Source: Anaerolineae bacterium (GTDB taxonomy: Bacteria; Chloroflexota; Anaerolineae; JAKLPW01). Taken from it: a DNA stretch of 42,650 bases. Under the pieces are notes generated by a model. That model saw nothing but the letters and a program-made list of their open reading frames with translations. It made no database searches and had not been told where the DNA came from. Position numbers and translations under genes: made by a program. Where the stretch lies: NCBI GenBank assembly GCA_022013675.1, contig JAKLPW010000269.1:1-42650 (forward strand), written 5' to 3'. Within the stretch, counting starts at the first letter, position 1. Every line of letters begins with the position of its first letter. This document shows positions 16,812 through 24,661 of this stretch, piece after piece.

Positions 16812-16888
16812 GACGCCTGAGCCCGCCGTGACCGGCGGGGCGAGCACGGATGTATCATAGTCGTACCCGCGAAGGCTTAGGCGTCTTT
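16812..16888 (+). terminator. Nested-stem terminator after the UroD-family gene
   Basis: An outer stem GACGCCTGAGCC (16812-16823) pairs with GGCTTAGGCGTC (16874-16885), one mismatch, and is followed by TTT. Inside lies a perfect hairpin CCCGCCG-TGAC-CGGCGGG (16822-16839); the two overlap by two bases and may compete. It ends the transporter unit. Confidence 0.65.
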
Positions 16889-17076
16889 GCTGTACCCACG
16901 ACTTGAGAGGAAGATCACGGGAACAGACGAACGGCGAGATCAAACGAGACGGTGGAGCCCGGCTCCCAACTGCGGGATACAACAGCTTCCGAGGTCAGCC
17001 ACCAGAAAAGACCTGTTCAACATATCATCTGCAGCCGTTATCTGGAATAGCTGATCACAGCCAGCAAAGAGAAGTT

Positions 17077-17859
17077 ATGGACAAGAAAGCCTCCAGAGAG
17101 AACCGGCGCGCCGTAGCCACCCACAAGAAGGGGCGTGTCAAAGAGGCCAGTGCCCACTACATCGAGGTTCTGCGCCTGGACCCACCCCGCAGGCCAAATG
17201 CAAAGGAGCTGGGGCTCGTCGAAAAGCATGCTCCAATACTGTACGTCACACCTGCCGAGCCCCTTCCATTGCAGGATTTCGCCGCTATCCTCCACCCCGA
17301 ACGACCGCTCATCGCTTACCACATGTTCTGGGAAGATGACATTGACTGGCCCGACGACAACGAACCCTGCGACCACGAGGAGGTGTGGGTGGCGTATGAC
17401 TCGGACAGCAACCAAGTGACGGGTGTGTACACTTTCTATCATAGCCGGCTCCTGTCATCTCAAGAGGCTGTTGACAGAGCCAACAGAAACTGTGGACGCC
17501 CCACTATCTACGTGGAATGGGGTAGACACGGTTCACTGCTAGACGGATGGGAGGACTTGTCTACGGCAAAAGAATCCTTGCTCGATCATATGCAGCGCGC
17601 ATACCAGCGCCTGCACACCAAAGGCCGACGCGCTCTTGACCATTCCTTGGGCCGTGACTGGCCGGAGAAGTTCGACGGCGATTGGGAAGACTATGTGGAC
17701 TTCTCCCAGCTTGTGGAACCGCTGGAGTGGGTCGAGGCCAAAGGGATGGTCATGGTCAGCCGGTGGTGTAACGCTGTTATCAACCAGCACTTCCTGCGAT
17801 ACAACTTTTGTCCCAAGTGGGAATGGCCCGAGGACGCCGAGCGCGGCCCCATTCGATGA
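17077..17859 (+). CDS. Vps62-like cytoplasmic protein
   Basis: A 260-residue protein with no signal peptide. The first 40 residues (ENRRAVATHKKGRVKEASAH) look like a half TPR hairpin. From about residue 45 it reads EKHAPILYVTP, AYHMFWEDDIDWPDD, CDHEEVWVAYD, TGVYTFYHSR and IYVEWGRHGSL. This order, Pro-Ile start, aromatic strand, His-Glu/Asp pair, then VEWGRHG, resembles Vps62/NPP1-fold proteins and also the lipoprotein encoded at 20212. Activity is unknown. The start is set at 17077, where AAAGAGAAG precedes ATG; the frame stays open to 16903 but that part is unlike protein. The kinase gene follows after 77 bases. The resemblance is moderate and the call tentative. Confidence 0.5.
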   Translation: MDKKASRENRRAVATHKKGRVKEASAHYIEVLRLDPPRRPNAKELGLVEKHAPILYVTPAEPLPLQDFAAILHPERPLIAYHMFWEDDIDWPDDNEPCDHEEVWVAYDSDSNQVTGVYTFYHSRLLSSQEAVDRANRNCGRPTIYVEWGRHGSLLDGWEDLSTAKESLLDHMQRAYQRLHTKGRRALDHSLGRDWPEKFDGDWEDYVDFSQLVEPLEWVEAKGMVMVSRWCNAVINQHFLRYNFCPKWEWPEDAERGPIR

Positions 17860-17936
17860 GACACGTTCTGAAACCAGCGCCGCTCCTCGCTCCTGAACAG
17901 GACACATTCACTAACCTGATGGAGGTCAAGAATACA

Positions 17937-18806
17937 ATGTACGACGTTGACATCATGATGCTCGGCCACTTTGCCAAAGACAGGTTGGTAGTAGATGGCG
18001 TTGGTGAGTTCGCCTCCGGTGGCGCGGTCTACTATGGCAGCGTAGCCCTGCGACACATCGGTGCTAGCGTGGCCATCGTCACCCGCCTGCATTCCAACGA
18101 TTTCCCTCTCCTGGACGAACTGAAACGGGAAGGCGTGGAGGTCTTTGCCACCGCCGCCCCAGAGACTTCCGGCATCAAGAACATCTACAACTCGGCGGAC
18201 ATGGAGCGACGCATTTGCAAACTGATGGCCTTCGCAGGCCCCTTCCAGCAAGAAGATATCCCTGACATATCGGCTCGAGTGTACCTGATCACGCCTATCA
18301 TCGCCGGCGAAGTAAGCCTGGCCTTGCTCAAGTCACTGTCCGCCCGTGGCCCTGTGGGCCTGGACATACAGGGCTTTGTCCGCGTCCGCGAGGACGGCGA
18401 ACTGATCTTCAGGCAATGGCCCGACATGGTCGAAGGGCTGGCCCATGTGACCTACCTAAAAGTGGATCGTGCTGAAGCAGAACTGCTCACCGACCAGACT
18501 GATCTGAGGATTGCCGCCCGCCAACTGGCCACCTACGGTCCACGGGAAGTCGTCATCACTCAGTCGTCGGGAGTCACCGTCTACGCGGACGGCGAGACCT
18601 TCGAAGCGCCTTTCACTCCTCGGTCACTGGCCGGACGCACCGGCCGAGGTGATACCTGCTTCGCTACTTATGTAGGCAAACGCCTAACCTTACCAGCAGA
18701 GGAGGCTTGTCGCTTCGCTGCCGCCGTCACCACTCTCAAACAGGAGCAACCAGGCCCCTGGCGCGGTAACCTGGCAGACGTCGAGGCATTGCTCACAGCC
18801 AAATAG
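17937..18806 (+). CDS. PfkB family carbohydrate or polyol kinase
   Basis: A 289-residue ribokinase-fold enzyme that phosphorylates a sugar, polyol or nucleoside with ATP. The N-terminal half carries FASGGAVYYGSVALRHIGA, the Gly-rich substrate region, and the C-terminal PfkB signature is RTGRGDTCFATYVGKRL, with the catalytic Asp in GRGDT (about residue 241). It is short compared with the usual 300-330 residues. PfkB enzymes include myo-inositol 3-kinases, so an inositol-type substrate would fit the locus, but this is inference. ATG 17937 follows GGAGGTCAAG. A decayed copy of its C-terminal part lies at 22244-22390. The alkaline-phosphatase relic follows 15 bases downstream. Confidence 0.85.
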   Translation: MYDVDIMMLGHFAKDRLVVDGVGEFASGGAVYYGSVALRHIGASVAIVTRLHSNDFPLLDELKREGVEVFATAAPETSGIKNIYNSADMERRICKLMAFAGPFQQEDIPDISARVYLITPIIAGEVSLALLKSLSARGPVGLDIQGFVRVREDGELIFRQWPDMVEGLAHVTYLKVDRAEAELLTDQTDLRIAARQLATYGPREVVITQSSGVTVYADGETFEAPFTPRSLAGRTGRGDTCFATYVGKRLTLPAEEACRFAAAVTTLKQEQPGPWRGNLADVEALLTAK

Positions 18807-18821
18807 CCAGGAGAAGCTTAC

Positions 18822-18929
18822 ATGCAATCGGCCAGGTATTGTATCCTGTTCATCATTGATGGATTTCGTCCCGATGCCCTGCAACAGGCCTACACAACAG
18901 AAGTGGTTATGGAGATTCTGGCTCAATGA
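18822..18929 (+). pseudogene. N-terminal relic of an alkaline-phosphatase superfamily enzyme
   Basis: A 35-codon frame starts at ATG 18822 behind AGGAG and reads ILFIIDGFRPDALQQAYT before stopping. ILFIIDGxRPDAL is the first strand and first metal-ligand Asp of type I phosphodiesterase/nucleotide pyrophosphatase proteins, which are normally 300-500 residues. The other motifs are absent, so the gene has lost its body. Its TGA overlaps the ATG of the transporter gene (ATGA), so its short product may still couple translation into that gene. Confidence 0.65.
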
Positions 18930-20215
18930 AACCTAATTCAGACGGCACTATTGCTTCGTCGCTCGGCTCGCCTACGCCGTCAAGACTGCTGCCTCCTTTG
19001 GGTATGGCAGTCTGCCTTTCGCTGTTTGGTGACCTGACGCTCTATGCCGTGCTGGTCACCCAGCTCGATACGGTGGGATTGAGCTTGGGCGCGGCCGGTA
19101 TCATGTTGGGCATCAATCGATTGATCCGCATCCCGGGCAACCCGCTGACAGGCATACTGCTCGACCGCCTGGGACGGCGACCGTTATTCATCCTTGGTAT
19201 GCTGTTGGGCACCTTGTCGACGGCTGGCTATGGTCTCTTGCGCGGGTTCTGGCCTTTCTTGATCAGCCGGCTGGGTTGGGGTGTTGCCTGGACTCTCATA
19301 AATGTTAGCGGGACGACAATGACATTGGACGTGAGCACCGACTCGGACCGGGGACGGATAATGGGCATCTTCAACGCTTGGCTGTGGAGCGGATTCGCTC
19401 TAGGTCCCTTGGCAGGAAGTTTCTTGGTAGACATAGCTGGCTTCCGCCGTGGAATGCTGGTTTGTGCGGCACTGACGGCCCTCGGGCTGATCGTCGCCGC
19501 GTTCGCGTTGCCTGAAACCGCCCCGGTTGGGAATCGGAGGACACGACGGAACCCAGAGCTATCGTTGAGCCTGCCACGCCTTGCTAAAAGAATCTCGCCA
19601 CGGCGGGCTGGTGCGTTCCTTGCTGACAACCCTACTCTACTCACTACAGCCGGACTGTTTTTCATCTTTCAGCTCACCGGCGACGGGGTCACACTCTCCA
19701 CAATAAGCCTGTTGCTCCAGCAACGTCTTGGACAAGATGTTGGACTGGGCAGTTTGACGCTAGGAGTAGCTTCGGTTGCTGGCCTTCTACTAGCTCTCCG
19801 CGCTGTGCTGGCAGGGGCCATCGGTCCGCTGGCCGGACACCTGTCTGATACTCGCGTCGGCCGTTGGCCACTGCTAGTAGGTTGTCTGATCAGCGGGACC
19901 ATTGGATTCGTCCTGCTGACTCTCGCTACGTCTCCGGCAGTGATCGTGCTTGGGGTAGCGTTGGGAGCCCTAAGTGGGGGGGCAGCCCTGGTCACGCTGG
20001 GGGCCCAGGTGGGAGACGTGACGCCTCGCGGCAGGCAGGGTGCATTGATGGGCCTCTATGCCACCGTAGGCGACATTGGCAGCATGATTGGGCCATTCCT
20101 GGCCTTTGCCTTGCTGGCCTTTGTCGACCTCCGGTGGATATACTTGCTTTGTGCGCTCACGTTCTTGATCGGCCTTGGATTAGTCGCGCGCATGCGAAAA
20201 GAGGGAATCATATGA
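18926..20215 (+). CDS. MFS transporter, 12 membrane segments
   Basis: A 429-residue major facilitator with about twelve hydrophobic segments and a polar central loop near 200-225. The loop between segments 2 and 3 is ILLDRLGRRPLFILG, the classic MFS GxLxDRxGRR motif, and the repeat in the second half is AGHLSDTRVGRWPLLVG. It probably exports or imports a small organic molecule; the subfamily is drug/sugar-exporter-like. The start ATG overlaps the stop of the phosphodiesterase relic, and its own stop overlaps the next start (ATGA), so translation of the three frames is tightly linked. No substrate motif is recognised. Confidence 0.88.
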   Translation: MKPNSDGTIASSLGSPTPSRLLPPLGMAVCLSLFGDLTLYAVLVTQLDTVGLSLGAAGIMLGINRLIRIPGNPLTGILLDRLGRRPLFILGMLLGTLSTAGYGLLRGFWPFLISRLGWGVAWTLINVSGTTMTLDVSTDSDRGRIMGIFNAWLWSGFALGPLAGSFLVDIAGFRRGMLVCAALTALGLIVAAFALPETAPVGNRRTRRNPELSLSLPRLAKRISPRRAGAFLADNPTLLTTAGLFFIFQLTGDGVTLSTISLLLQQRLGQDVGLGSLTLGVASVAGLLLALRAVLAGAIGPLAGHLSDTRVGRWPLLVGCLISGTIGFVLLTLATSPAVIVLGVALGALSGGAALVTLGAQVGDVTPRGRQGALMGLYATVGDIGSMIGPFLAFALLAFVDLRWIYLLCALTFLIGLGLVARMRKEGII

Positions 20216-21327
20216 TGATAACCTCCCGCGCTCGGCTCGCCTGGGTTGGCTGTTCAGCGTTGCTGATAGCCAGTTATCTCCTGTGGGGATGTGGCACTAC
20301 GCCAACCGATCTCGCGCCATCCTATGAGGATGATGTCCCACCCGTGGATCTGGCACGCCACTATTCTCCAATCATTCACCAGGGCGCCGCATCCGACCAG
20401 GATTTCATCACCGCCGTGGACTTTGACGGAGACTGGATCGGGAGCAACAACTGGGAGAACCAGCCTACCGGGGATCTCTCGGCGTACGTCTACTACTCCG
20501 TGGCGGAGACAGAAACTCACTGGTTCCTCTTCTATGCCCTTTTCCATCCTCGCGATTACACCTCTCGCCCGTGCAATCAGTCTGGCGGCTGCCACGAGAA
20601 CGACATGGAATCAATCCAGATGGTCGTGGCCAAAGACGATACGCCCTACGGACGGCTGCAAGCCATGGAAACGCTGGCTCACGGAGACATTTACCTTTAC
20701 ACTATGGACCCCTATACCCCTGACCGCCCGGTGCGAGGTGGCTACCTCAAAGTCAAGGGCAAGGGCAAGATTCGCCTCCAGGGCAGCCACCCCATCGTCA
20801 CCGTGGAAACGTATGGCCACGGTATCCGCGGTAGTCGCCAAGTGCTTCTGCCCCACGTCGCCATCTATCACGAGGGAAATCAGGCTGAAGCGCCAGAAAG
20901 CCTGGGAGACAAGAATGTGTCGTATCAGCTTGTGTCCATCTACGACACCCTCTGGGCGCACCGAGACGAGATCGGTCCCGGGTACATCTTTGACCAACCT
21001 TTCGATTACCGGGAGCACATCCTTCCCGCAGTATTCGACGGCGAGAACTACGGCGTCGACAAGGCTAACACCCCCTGGGGCTACAACCAGGCGACAGGCA
21101 GCAAACTCATCCGAGGTGACTGGTTTCTCGATCCCGCCAAGGCCCTCTCCTACCACGCTGAGTTCGAAGGGGACTTCTCACGCACCTATCTGCACAATCA
21201 GTACTTGGTGGACTTAGAGCTGGACATCTTCTACGAGCATTTCGCCGAAGCACTCGATACTACCCGACGAATCTTCCGCATGGCAAGAGTGTCGTATGAA
21301 GTTGGGCACGGGTATGGTTGCGACTAA
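20212..21327 (+). CDS. Vps62/NPP1-like lipoprotein
   Basis: A 371-residue exported lipoprotein. After a hydrophobic signal (WVGCSALLIASYLLWGCG) a lipobox-like LLWGC ends near residue 27. The mature part starts ARHYSPIIHQ and contains THWFLFYALFHP, GGCHENDMESIQMVVAKD and VTVETYGHGIRG, then a long tail rich in aromatic and acidic residues. Order and spacing resemble the Vps62/NPP1 fold, with HEND in place of the usual H-x-D-W-E motif, and match the 17077 protein. The start overlaps the stop of the MFS gene; the frame is open farther left, but within MFS sequence. Role unknown; outside the membrane it could bind or cleave a polyol-containing ligand. Confidence 0.6.
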   Translation: MMITSRARLAWVGCSALLIASYLLWGCGTTPTDLAPSYEDDVPPVDLARHYSPIIHQGAASDQDFITAVDFDGDWIGSNNWENQPTGDLSAYVYYSVAETETHWFLFYALFHPRDYTSRPCNQSGGCHENDMESIQMVVAKDDTPYGRLQAMETLAHGDIYLYTMDPYTPDRPVRGGYLKVKGKGKIRLQGSHPIVTVETYGHGIRGSRQVLLPHVAIYHEGNQAEAPESLGDKNVSYQLVSIYDTLWAHRDEIGPGYIFDQPFDYREHILPAVFDGENYGVDKANTPWGYNQATGSKLIRGDWFLDPAKALSYHAEFEGDFSRTYLHNQYLVDLELDIFYEHFAEALDTTRRIFRMARVSYEVGHGYGCD

Positions 21328-21346
21328 TCGCATACCGAGTGACACG

Positions 21347-21380
21347 GGCCAATGCTTCGCCATCAGCCGGGGCACTGGCC
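21347..21380 (+). terminator. Weak hairpin after the Vps62-like lipoprotein gene
   Basis: GGCCAATGC (21347-21355) pairs with GCACTGGCC (21372-21380) with one mismatch and a 16-base loop. No T run follows. It may be a partial terminator in the 181-base spacer before the GDPD gene. Confidence 0.4.
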
Positions 21381-21508
21381 TATCACGCAAGTTTCAGCAG
21401 GGGTTTCTCGAATAAACATATCCATAATACATATCTTGCGGATTCAGGTCTAGACGACCATGACTAGTTCGCCATTCTCTCTCAATAGTGTCGCGAAAGG
21501 AGACAGAT

Positions 21509-22198
21509 ATGTATCTTGAGATTGGCCATCGGGGCGCATCGGCCTACGAACCCGAGAACACACTGCGGTCCTTCCGCCGCGCTTTCGAGCTAGGCGCCGA
21601 TATGGTCGAACTGGACATCCACCTTAGCAAGGATGGTCGTGCGATAGTGATACACTCCGAGGACCTCCACCACACGACCGACGGGCACGGCTGCGTGCAG
21701 GACAAGACTCTGGCCGAATTGAAGCTGCTGGATGCAGGACGAGGCGAACGCATCCCTACGCTGCGAGAAGCGATTGGTGTCGCACGGGGGCAGGGTGGAT
21801 CATACATCGAACTCAAGGGCGAGGGGACACCCCAAGTAGTAGCGAAGATCGTCCGCGCCGAGGATTTTGTCGCCCATGTAATTGTCGGCTCCTTCAAACC
21901 GTGGCTCGTGCGCGATTTCAAGGCGCTGGCGCCCGAGATGCGAACCTCCATCCTCGTGGGACAGACAGATGTTGATCACATTGCGCTTGCACGCGCGGTT
22001 GGGGCTGACTACGTTCACCTTTGTTGGGAGAATCGTTCGCCTGCCCCTCATGAATTGCTGACCCCTGAACTGCTCGCCGCCATCCATGCCGCAGGCTTGG
22101 GCATCATTCTCTGGCACGAGGAGAGGGAGAGTGAACTAGCGGCATTGACCAAGATAGACGTGGATGGGATTTGCAGCAACAAGCCGGACCTTCTGTAA
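21509..22198 (+). CDS. Glycerophosphodiester phosphodiesterase (GDPD)
   Basis: A 229-residue TIM-barrel phosphodiesterase that hydrolyses glycerophosphodiesters (such as glycerophosphocholine or glycerophosphoinositol) to sn-glycerol 3-phosphate and an alcohol. The catalytic HRG motif is in IGHRGASAYEPENTLRSF (about residues 5-22), metal ligands in MVELDIHLSKDGRAIVIHSED, with the second His in VIHSED. There is no signal peptide, so it acts in the cytoplasm, like UgpQ. AAAGGAG lies 6 bases before the ATG. Length is slightly short but normal for the cytoplasmic type. Standing in one locus with a CUT1 importer, it recalls the ugp system. Confidence 0.92.
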   Translation: MYLEIGHRGASAYEPENTLRSFRRAFELGADMVELDIHLSKDGRAIVIHSEDLHHTTDGHGCVQDKTLAELKLLDAGRGERIPTLREAIGVARGQGGSYIELKGEGTPQVVAKIVRAEDFVAHVIVGSFKPWLVRDFKALAPEMRTSILVGQTDVDHIALARAVGADYVHLCWENRSPAPHELLTPELLAAIHAAGLGIILWHEERESELAALTKIDVDGICSNKPDLL

Positions 22199-22243
22199 AG
22201 GCACGGAACTCCTCCCATTCACACTTACGTGTGACAATACTCA

Positions 22244-22390
22244 CCCGCGCCATGAAGCACCTTCCACACCCCACTCCACTGTCAGGCACACTGGCTGGGG
22301 CGATACGTGTTTCGCTATCTACGTGAGCGGATGTCTTACCGCTTCGGCAGAGGAGACCTGCCGCTCCGCCGCCGGCGTAGAGACAGTACT
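22244..22390 (+). pseudogene. Decayed C-terminal fragment of a PfkB kinase
   Basis: In one frame this stretch reads HEAPSTPHSTVRHTGWGDTC and then FAIYVSGCLTASAEETCRSA. The intact kinase at 17937 has FEAPFTPRSLAGRTGRGDTC and FATYVGKRLTLPAEEACRFA at the same order. The match covers the PfkB signature including GDTC. There is no start codon or upstream half, so this is a relic of a duplicated kinase gene. The DNA is also clearly similar (for example GGCGATACGTGTTTCGCTA against GGTGATACCTGCTTCGCTA). Confidence 0.75.
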
Positions 22391-22495
22391 GTGCGGCCAA
22401 CGTTTTCATAACGAGGGCCATCGCTGTACCTCTTCTCAGGTGCGTTGCGCCTTCCCCTGTGAACATGCTGTGACGAATCCGCCGCGAAGCAGAAA

Positions 22496-22506
22496 TGTGG
22501 TATAAT
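22496..22506 (+). promoter_or_regulatory. Extended -10 promoter of the fusion gene
   Basis: TATAAT at 22501-22506 is preceded by TGG (extended -10). No good -35 is seen 17 bases upstream. Transcription would start about 50 bases before the ATG at 22560. Confidence 0.5.
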
Positions 22507-22559
22507 AGTGATGCTCGACGGTGAAGCGAGGTTGCAGCCAACACCTGGAGGAATCACAC

Positions 22560-24497
22560 ATGAAATCAGCATCCCGAGAATGGCAACAGGCCCGGAAAGG
22601 CGCCTTTGTCCAAGACGTGCTGGACTCCCTGGCACGCCGCCCCTTAGATCTGCTGCCATTTGAGGAAGTGCGCCAGCAACTGCGTTTGTATCACAAACGC
22701 TACCGGGGCCTGCAAGACGTGCCGCTGGATCAAATCGTGGGCAGCGTAGGCCGCTACCGTGATTTCACTCGGGCATTCCTTCCCCGGCAGGATGGTCTGG
22801 AAAACCGCTGGCGCAGGATCGAGCGATTGGTCAGTAGCGGCGGCGGATTGCCCCCAGTCGAGCTCTTCAAAGTTGGACAAGTATATTTCGTCCACGATGG
22901 CAACCATCGCGTCTCAGTGGCGCGCCAGAACAAGGCCCCTTCCATCGAAGCCTACGTCTGGGAATACGAGACCAGGGTCCCCCTGGAGCCAGATACCGAC
23001 GTAAGAGACCTTTGGGGAAAAGCTGCGAGAAGGGCCTTTCTGGAGCGCACCAATCTGGACCGTCTCTGCGCCGGTGTGCACATCGAACTCACCCATCCGG
23101 ACGGCTACGATGATCTGCTGCACGAAATCGAAGCCTTCCAGAAGACACTCTCTCGAATTGACGAACAGAAGATGCCTTTCGATGAGGCCGTCACGTCGTG
23201 GTGCGAGATGCGGTACACACCCATCGTGGAACTCATTCGGCAGCGCGATACCCTCCAAGAGTTCCCCGATCGCACGGAAGCAGATTTGTACCTCTGGGTG
23301 CGCCGAAATCAGGAAGAACTTGAGGTGCGATACGGGCAAAAAGTCTTGATGGAAGAAGCCGCCGACGACCTGGCCGAACGCTTCGGCGGGAAGCCCTCAC
23401 CGGTTAGCCGGGTTAGGAAAGCTGCCGAACGACTGGCGGAAGGCGTAAGGGAAGTAGCCAGCCGATTGATAGGGGACCTCGTCCCAATCAAGCAGGGCCA
23501 GGAAGACGATACCATAGCCGTAGCGCTGATGGCTTCCGTCCGCCGCGTGGCCACGGCCATGCCACCGTATCGCTTTCGGGGGACGACTGAGGCCGAGTGG
23601 AAAACGTGGCGCGCCGAATTCCGCGAGCGGTTGTGGGACCTTCTTGGCGTGGGAGACCGTCCCTGGCAACCATACGGCCCAATGGAGCTGAGAGCCGAGA
23701 TTGAGGATTCGACCATAATTGACGGCATCCGGCGCGAACTCGTGTGGCTGCACACCGAAGAGGACCTACGCGTGCCCGTATACCTGTTTCTGCCGTCAGA
23801 GAACAACGAGCCACGACCGGCCATCATCGTCTTTCCCGGACATGGCACCATCGCCCAGACAGCCGGCCTACGGAGGTCTTATCAGCGGGCCAATGCCCTG
23901 AAGCTTGCTCGCGCCGGATACGTCACGCTAACTATGGAACTACGCGGGTTCGGCAGGCTCGATTCCATCGGCCACTTGCAGATAGACGCTGCCTCCCGGC
24001 TGGTGGGCCGCACCTGGTACGGTATGGTCGTCCAAGATGCGATGCGTGTCATTGACTATCTCCTGACCCGCCCTGAGGTGGACCCCGCCCGCATCGGCGC
24101 GACCGGCATCGGCTCCGGCGGTGCGCTGACTCTCTACACTGCCGCCTTGGACGAGCGGGTCCGGGCAGCACTGGTCAATAGCTACCTGGGCAAATACGTC
24201 ATCACCTGCCTGGACGAGGAGCACTGCTCCTGCAATGACATTCCCGGCATCCTGCGCCATGCCGAGATGGGTGACGTGGCTGCGCTTCTCGCTCCACGCC
24301 CGGCCATGTTCGTCAACGGCCGGCGCGATCCGGCCACCAGTCACGCAGCGAGGGAAAGCTTCGCGGTCGCCCACCAGGTATACAGCTTCCTGGGCGTGCC
24401 TCAGCGTATCAAGCTCATCGAGCCGGAGGAGATGGGTCACTACTTCGACAACCAACTGGCCGAAAACTGGTTTCGCCGGTGGTTGTCAATAGAGTAG
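22560..24497 (+). CDS. ParB/DUF4032-like domain fused to an alpha/beta hydrolase
   Basis: A 645-residue two-part protein. Residues 1-275 match the ParB-like DUF4032-type family: VPLDQIVGSVGRYRDF (55-69), PPVELFKVGQVYFVHDGNHRVSVAR (core DGNHR, 113-117) and EFPDRTEADLYLWV (234-247). Residues about 335-645 form an alpha/beta hydrolase of the dienelactone/acetyl-xylan-esterase kind: FPGHG (425-429, oxyanion side), MELRGFGRLD, the elbow region TGIGSGGAL (515-523), GRRDP (Asp590) and MGHYF (His627). The elbow reads GIGSGG, where relatives have G-x-S-G-G, so the Ser is one place late and Ile sits at position -2; activity is in doubt. A sensor or adaptor role for the N-terminal half is inference. TGGAGGA precedes the ATG. 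No close function is known. Confidence 0.75.
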   Translation: MKSASREWQQARKGAFVQDVLDSLARRPLDLLPFEEVRQQLRLYHKRYRGLQDVPLDQIVGSVGRYRDFTRAFLPRQDGLENRWRRIERLVSSGGGLPPVELFKVGQVYFVHDGNHRVSVARQNKAPSIEAYVWEYETRVPLEPDTDVRDLWGKAARRAFLERTNLDRLCAGVHIELTHPDGYDDLLHEIEAFQKTLSRIDEQKMPFDEAVTSWCEMRYTPIVELIRQRDTLQEFPDRTEADLYLWVRRNQEELEVRYGQKVLMEEAADDLAERFGGKPSPVSRVRKAAERLAEGVREVASRLIGDLVPIKQGQEDDTIAVALMASVRRVATAMPPYRFRGTTEAEWKTWRAEFRERLWDLLGVGDRPWQPYGPMELRAEIEDSTIIDGIRRELVWLHTEEDLRVPVYLFLPSENNEPRPAIIVFPGHGTIAQTAGLRRSYQRANALKLARAGYVTLTMELRGFGRLDSIGHLQIDAASRLVGRTWYGMVVQDAMRVIDYLLTRPEVDPARIGATGIGSGGALTLYTAALDERVRAALVNSYLGKYVITCLDEEHCSCNDIPGILRHAEMGDVAALLAPRPAMFVNGRRDPATSHAARESFAVAHQVYSFLGVPQRIKLIEPEEMGHYFDNQLAENWFRRWLSIE

Positions 24498-24612
24498 AGA
24501 GGGCGTGCCCAGACTGTCATGAAAGAAGTCACCCGCAAGAGTGCAACATGGAGAAATAGCGCTGCCCTCCCTGGGCCAACCCCCAGGATGCCAGAGATTC
24601 CTGTCTTGTCAA

Positions 24613-24634
24613 GTGGGGCGGGTTGGCACCCCAC
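24613..24634 (+). other. Short hairpin upstream of iolG
   Basis: GTGGGG (24613-24618) and CCCCAC (24629-24634) pair around a 10-base loop, in the 164-base gap between the fusion gene and iolG. It may be a weak terminator or leader structure; no clear promoter for iolG alone is seen. Confidence 0.4.
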
Positions 24635-24661
24635 AACACATATTATACGAGGAGAAACAAC

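Larger units (their letters stand above)
22199..22559. other. Spacer with decayed kinase fragment and a promoter
   Basis: This 361-base stretch holds a PfkB relic (22244-22390) and a promoter for the fusion gene (22501-22506). A TCACAC-TTAC-GTGTGA inverted repeat lies at 22219-22234, just after the GDPD stop, and could be a regulatory or termination site. No intact gene is seen. Confidence 0.6.

Noticed and set aside
16903-17076. Upstream extension of the 17077 protein
   Set aside because: There is no binding site at the earlier start and the residues are of non-coding character, while ATG 17077 has AAAGAGAAG upstream.
19864-20211. Upstream extension of the Vps62-like lipoprotein frame
   Set aside because: This part lies inside the MFS gene in another frame. 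The lipoprotein signal peptide begins at 20212, where start and stop overlap.
22304-22320. GCGATACGTGTTTCGC as a third LacI operator
   Set aside because: It falls inside the kinase relic and corresponds to the GDTCFA codons, so its palindromic look comes from coding sequence.
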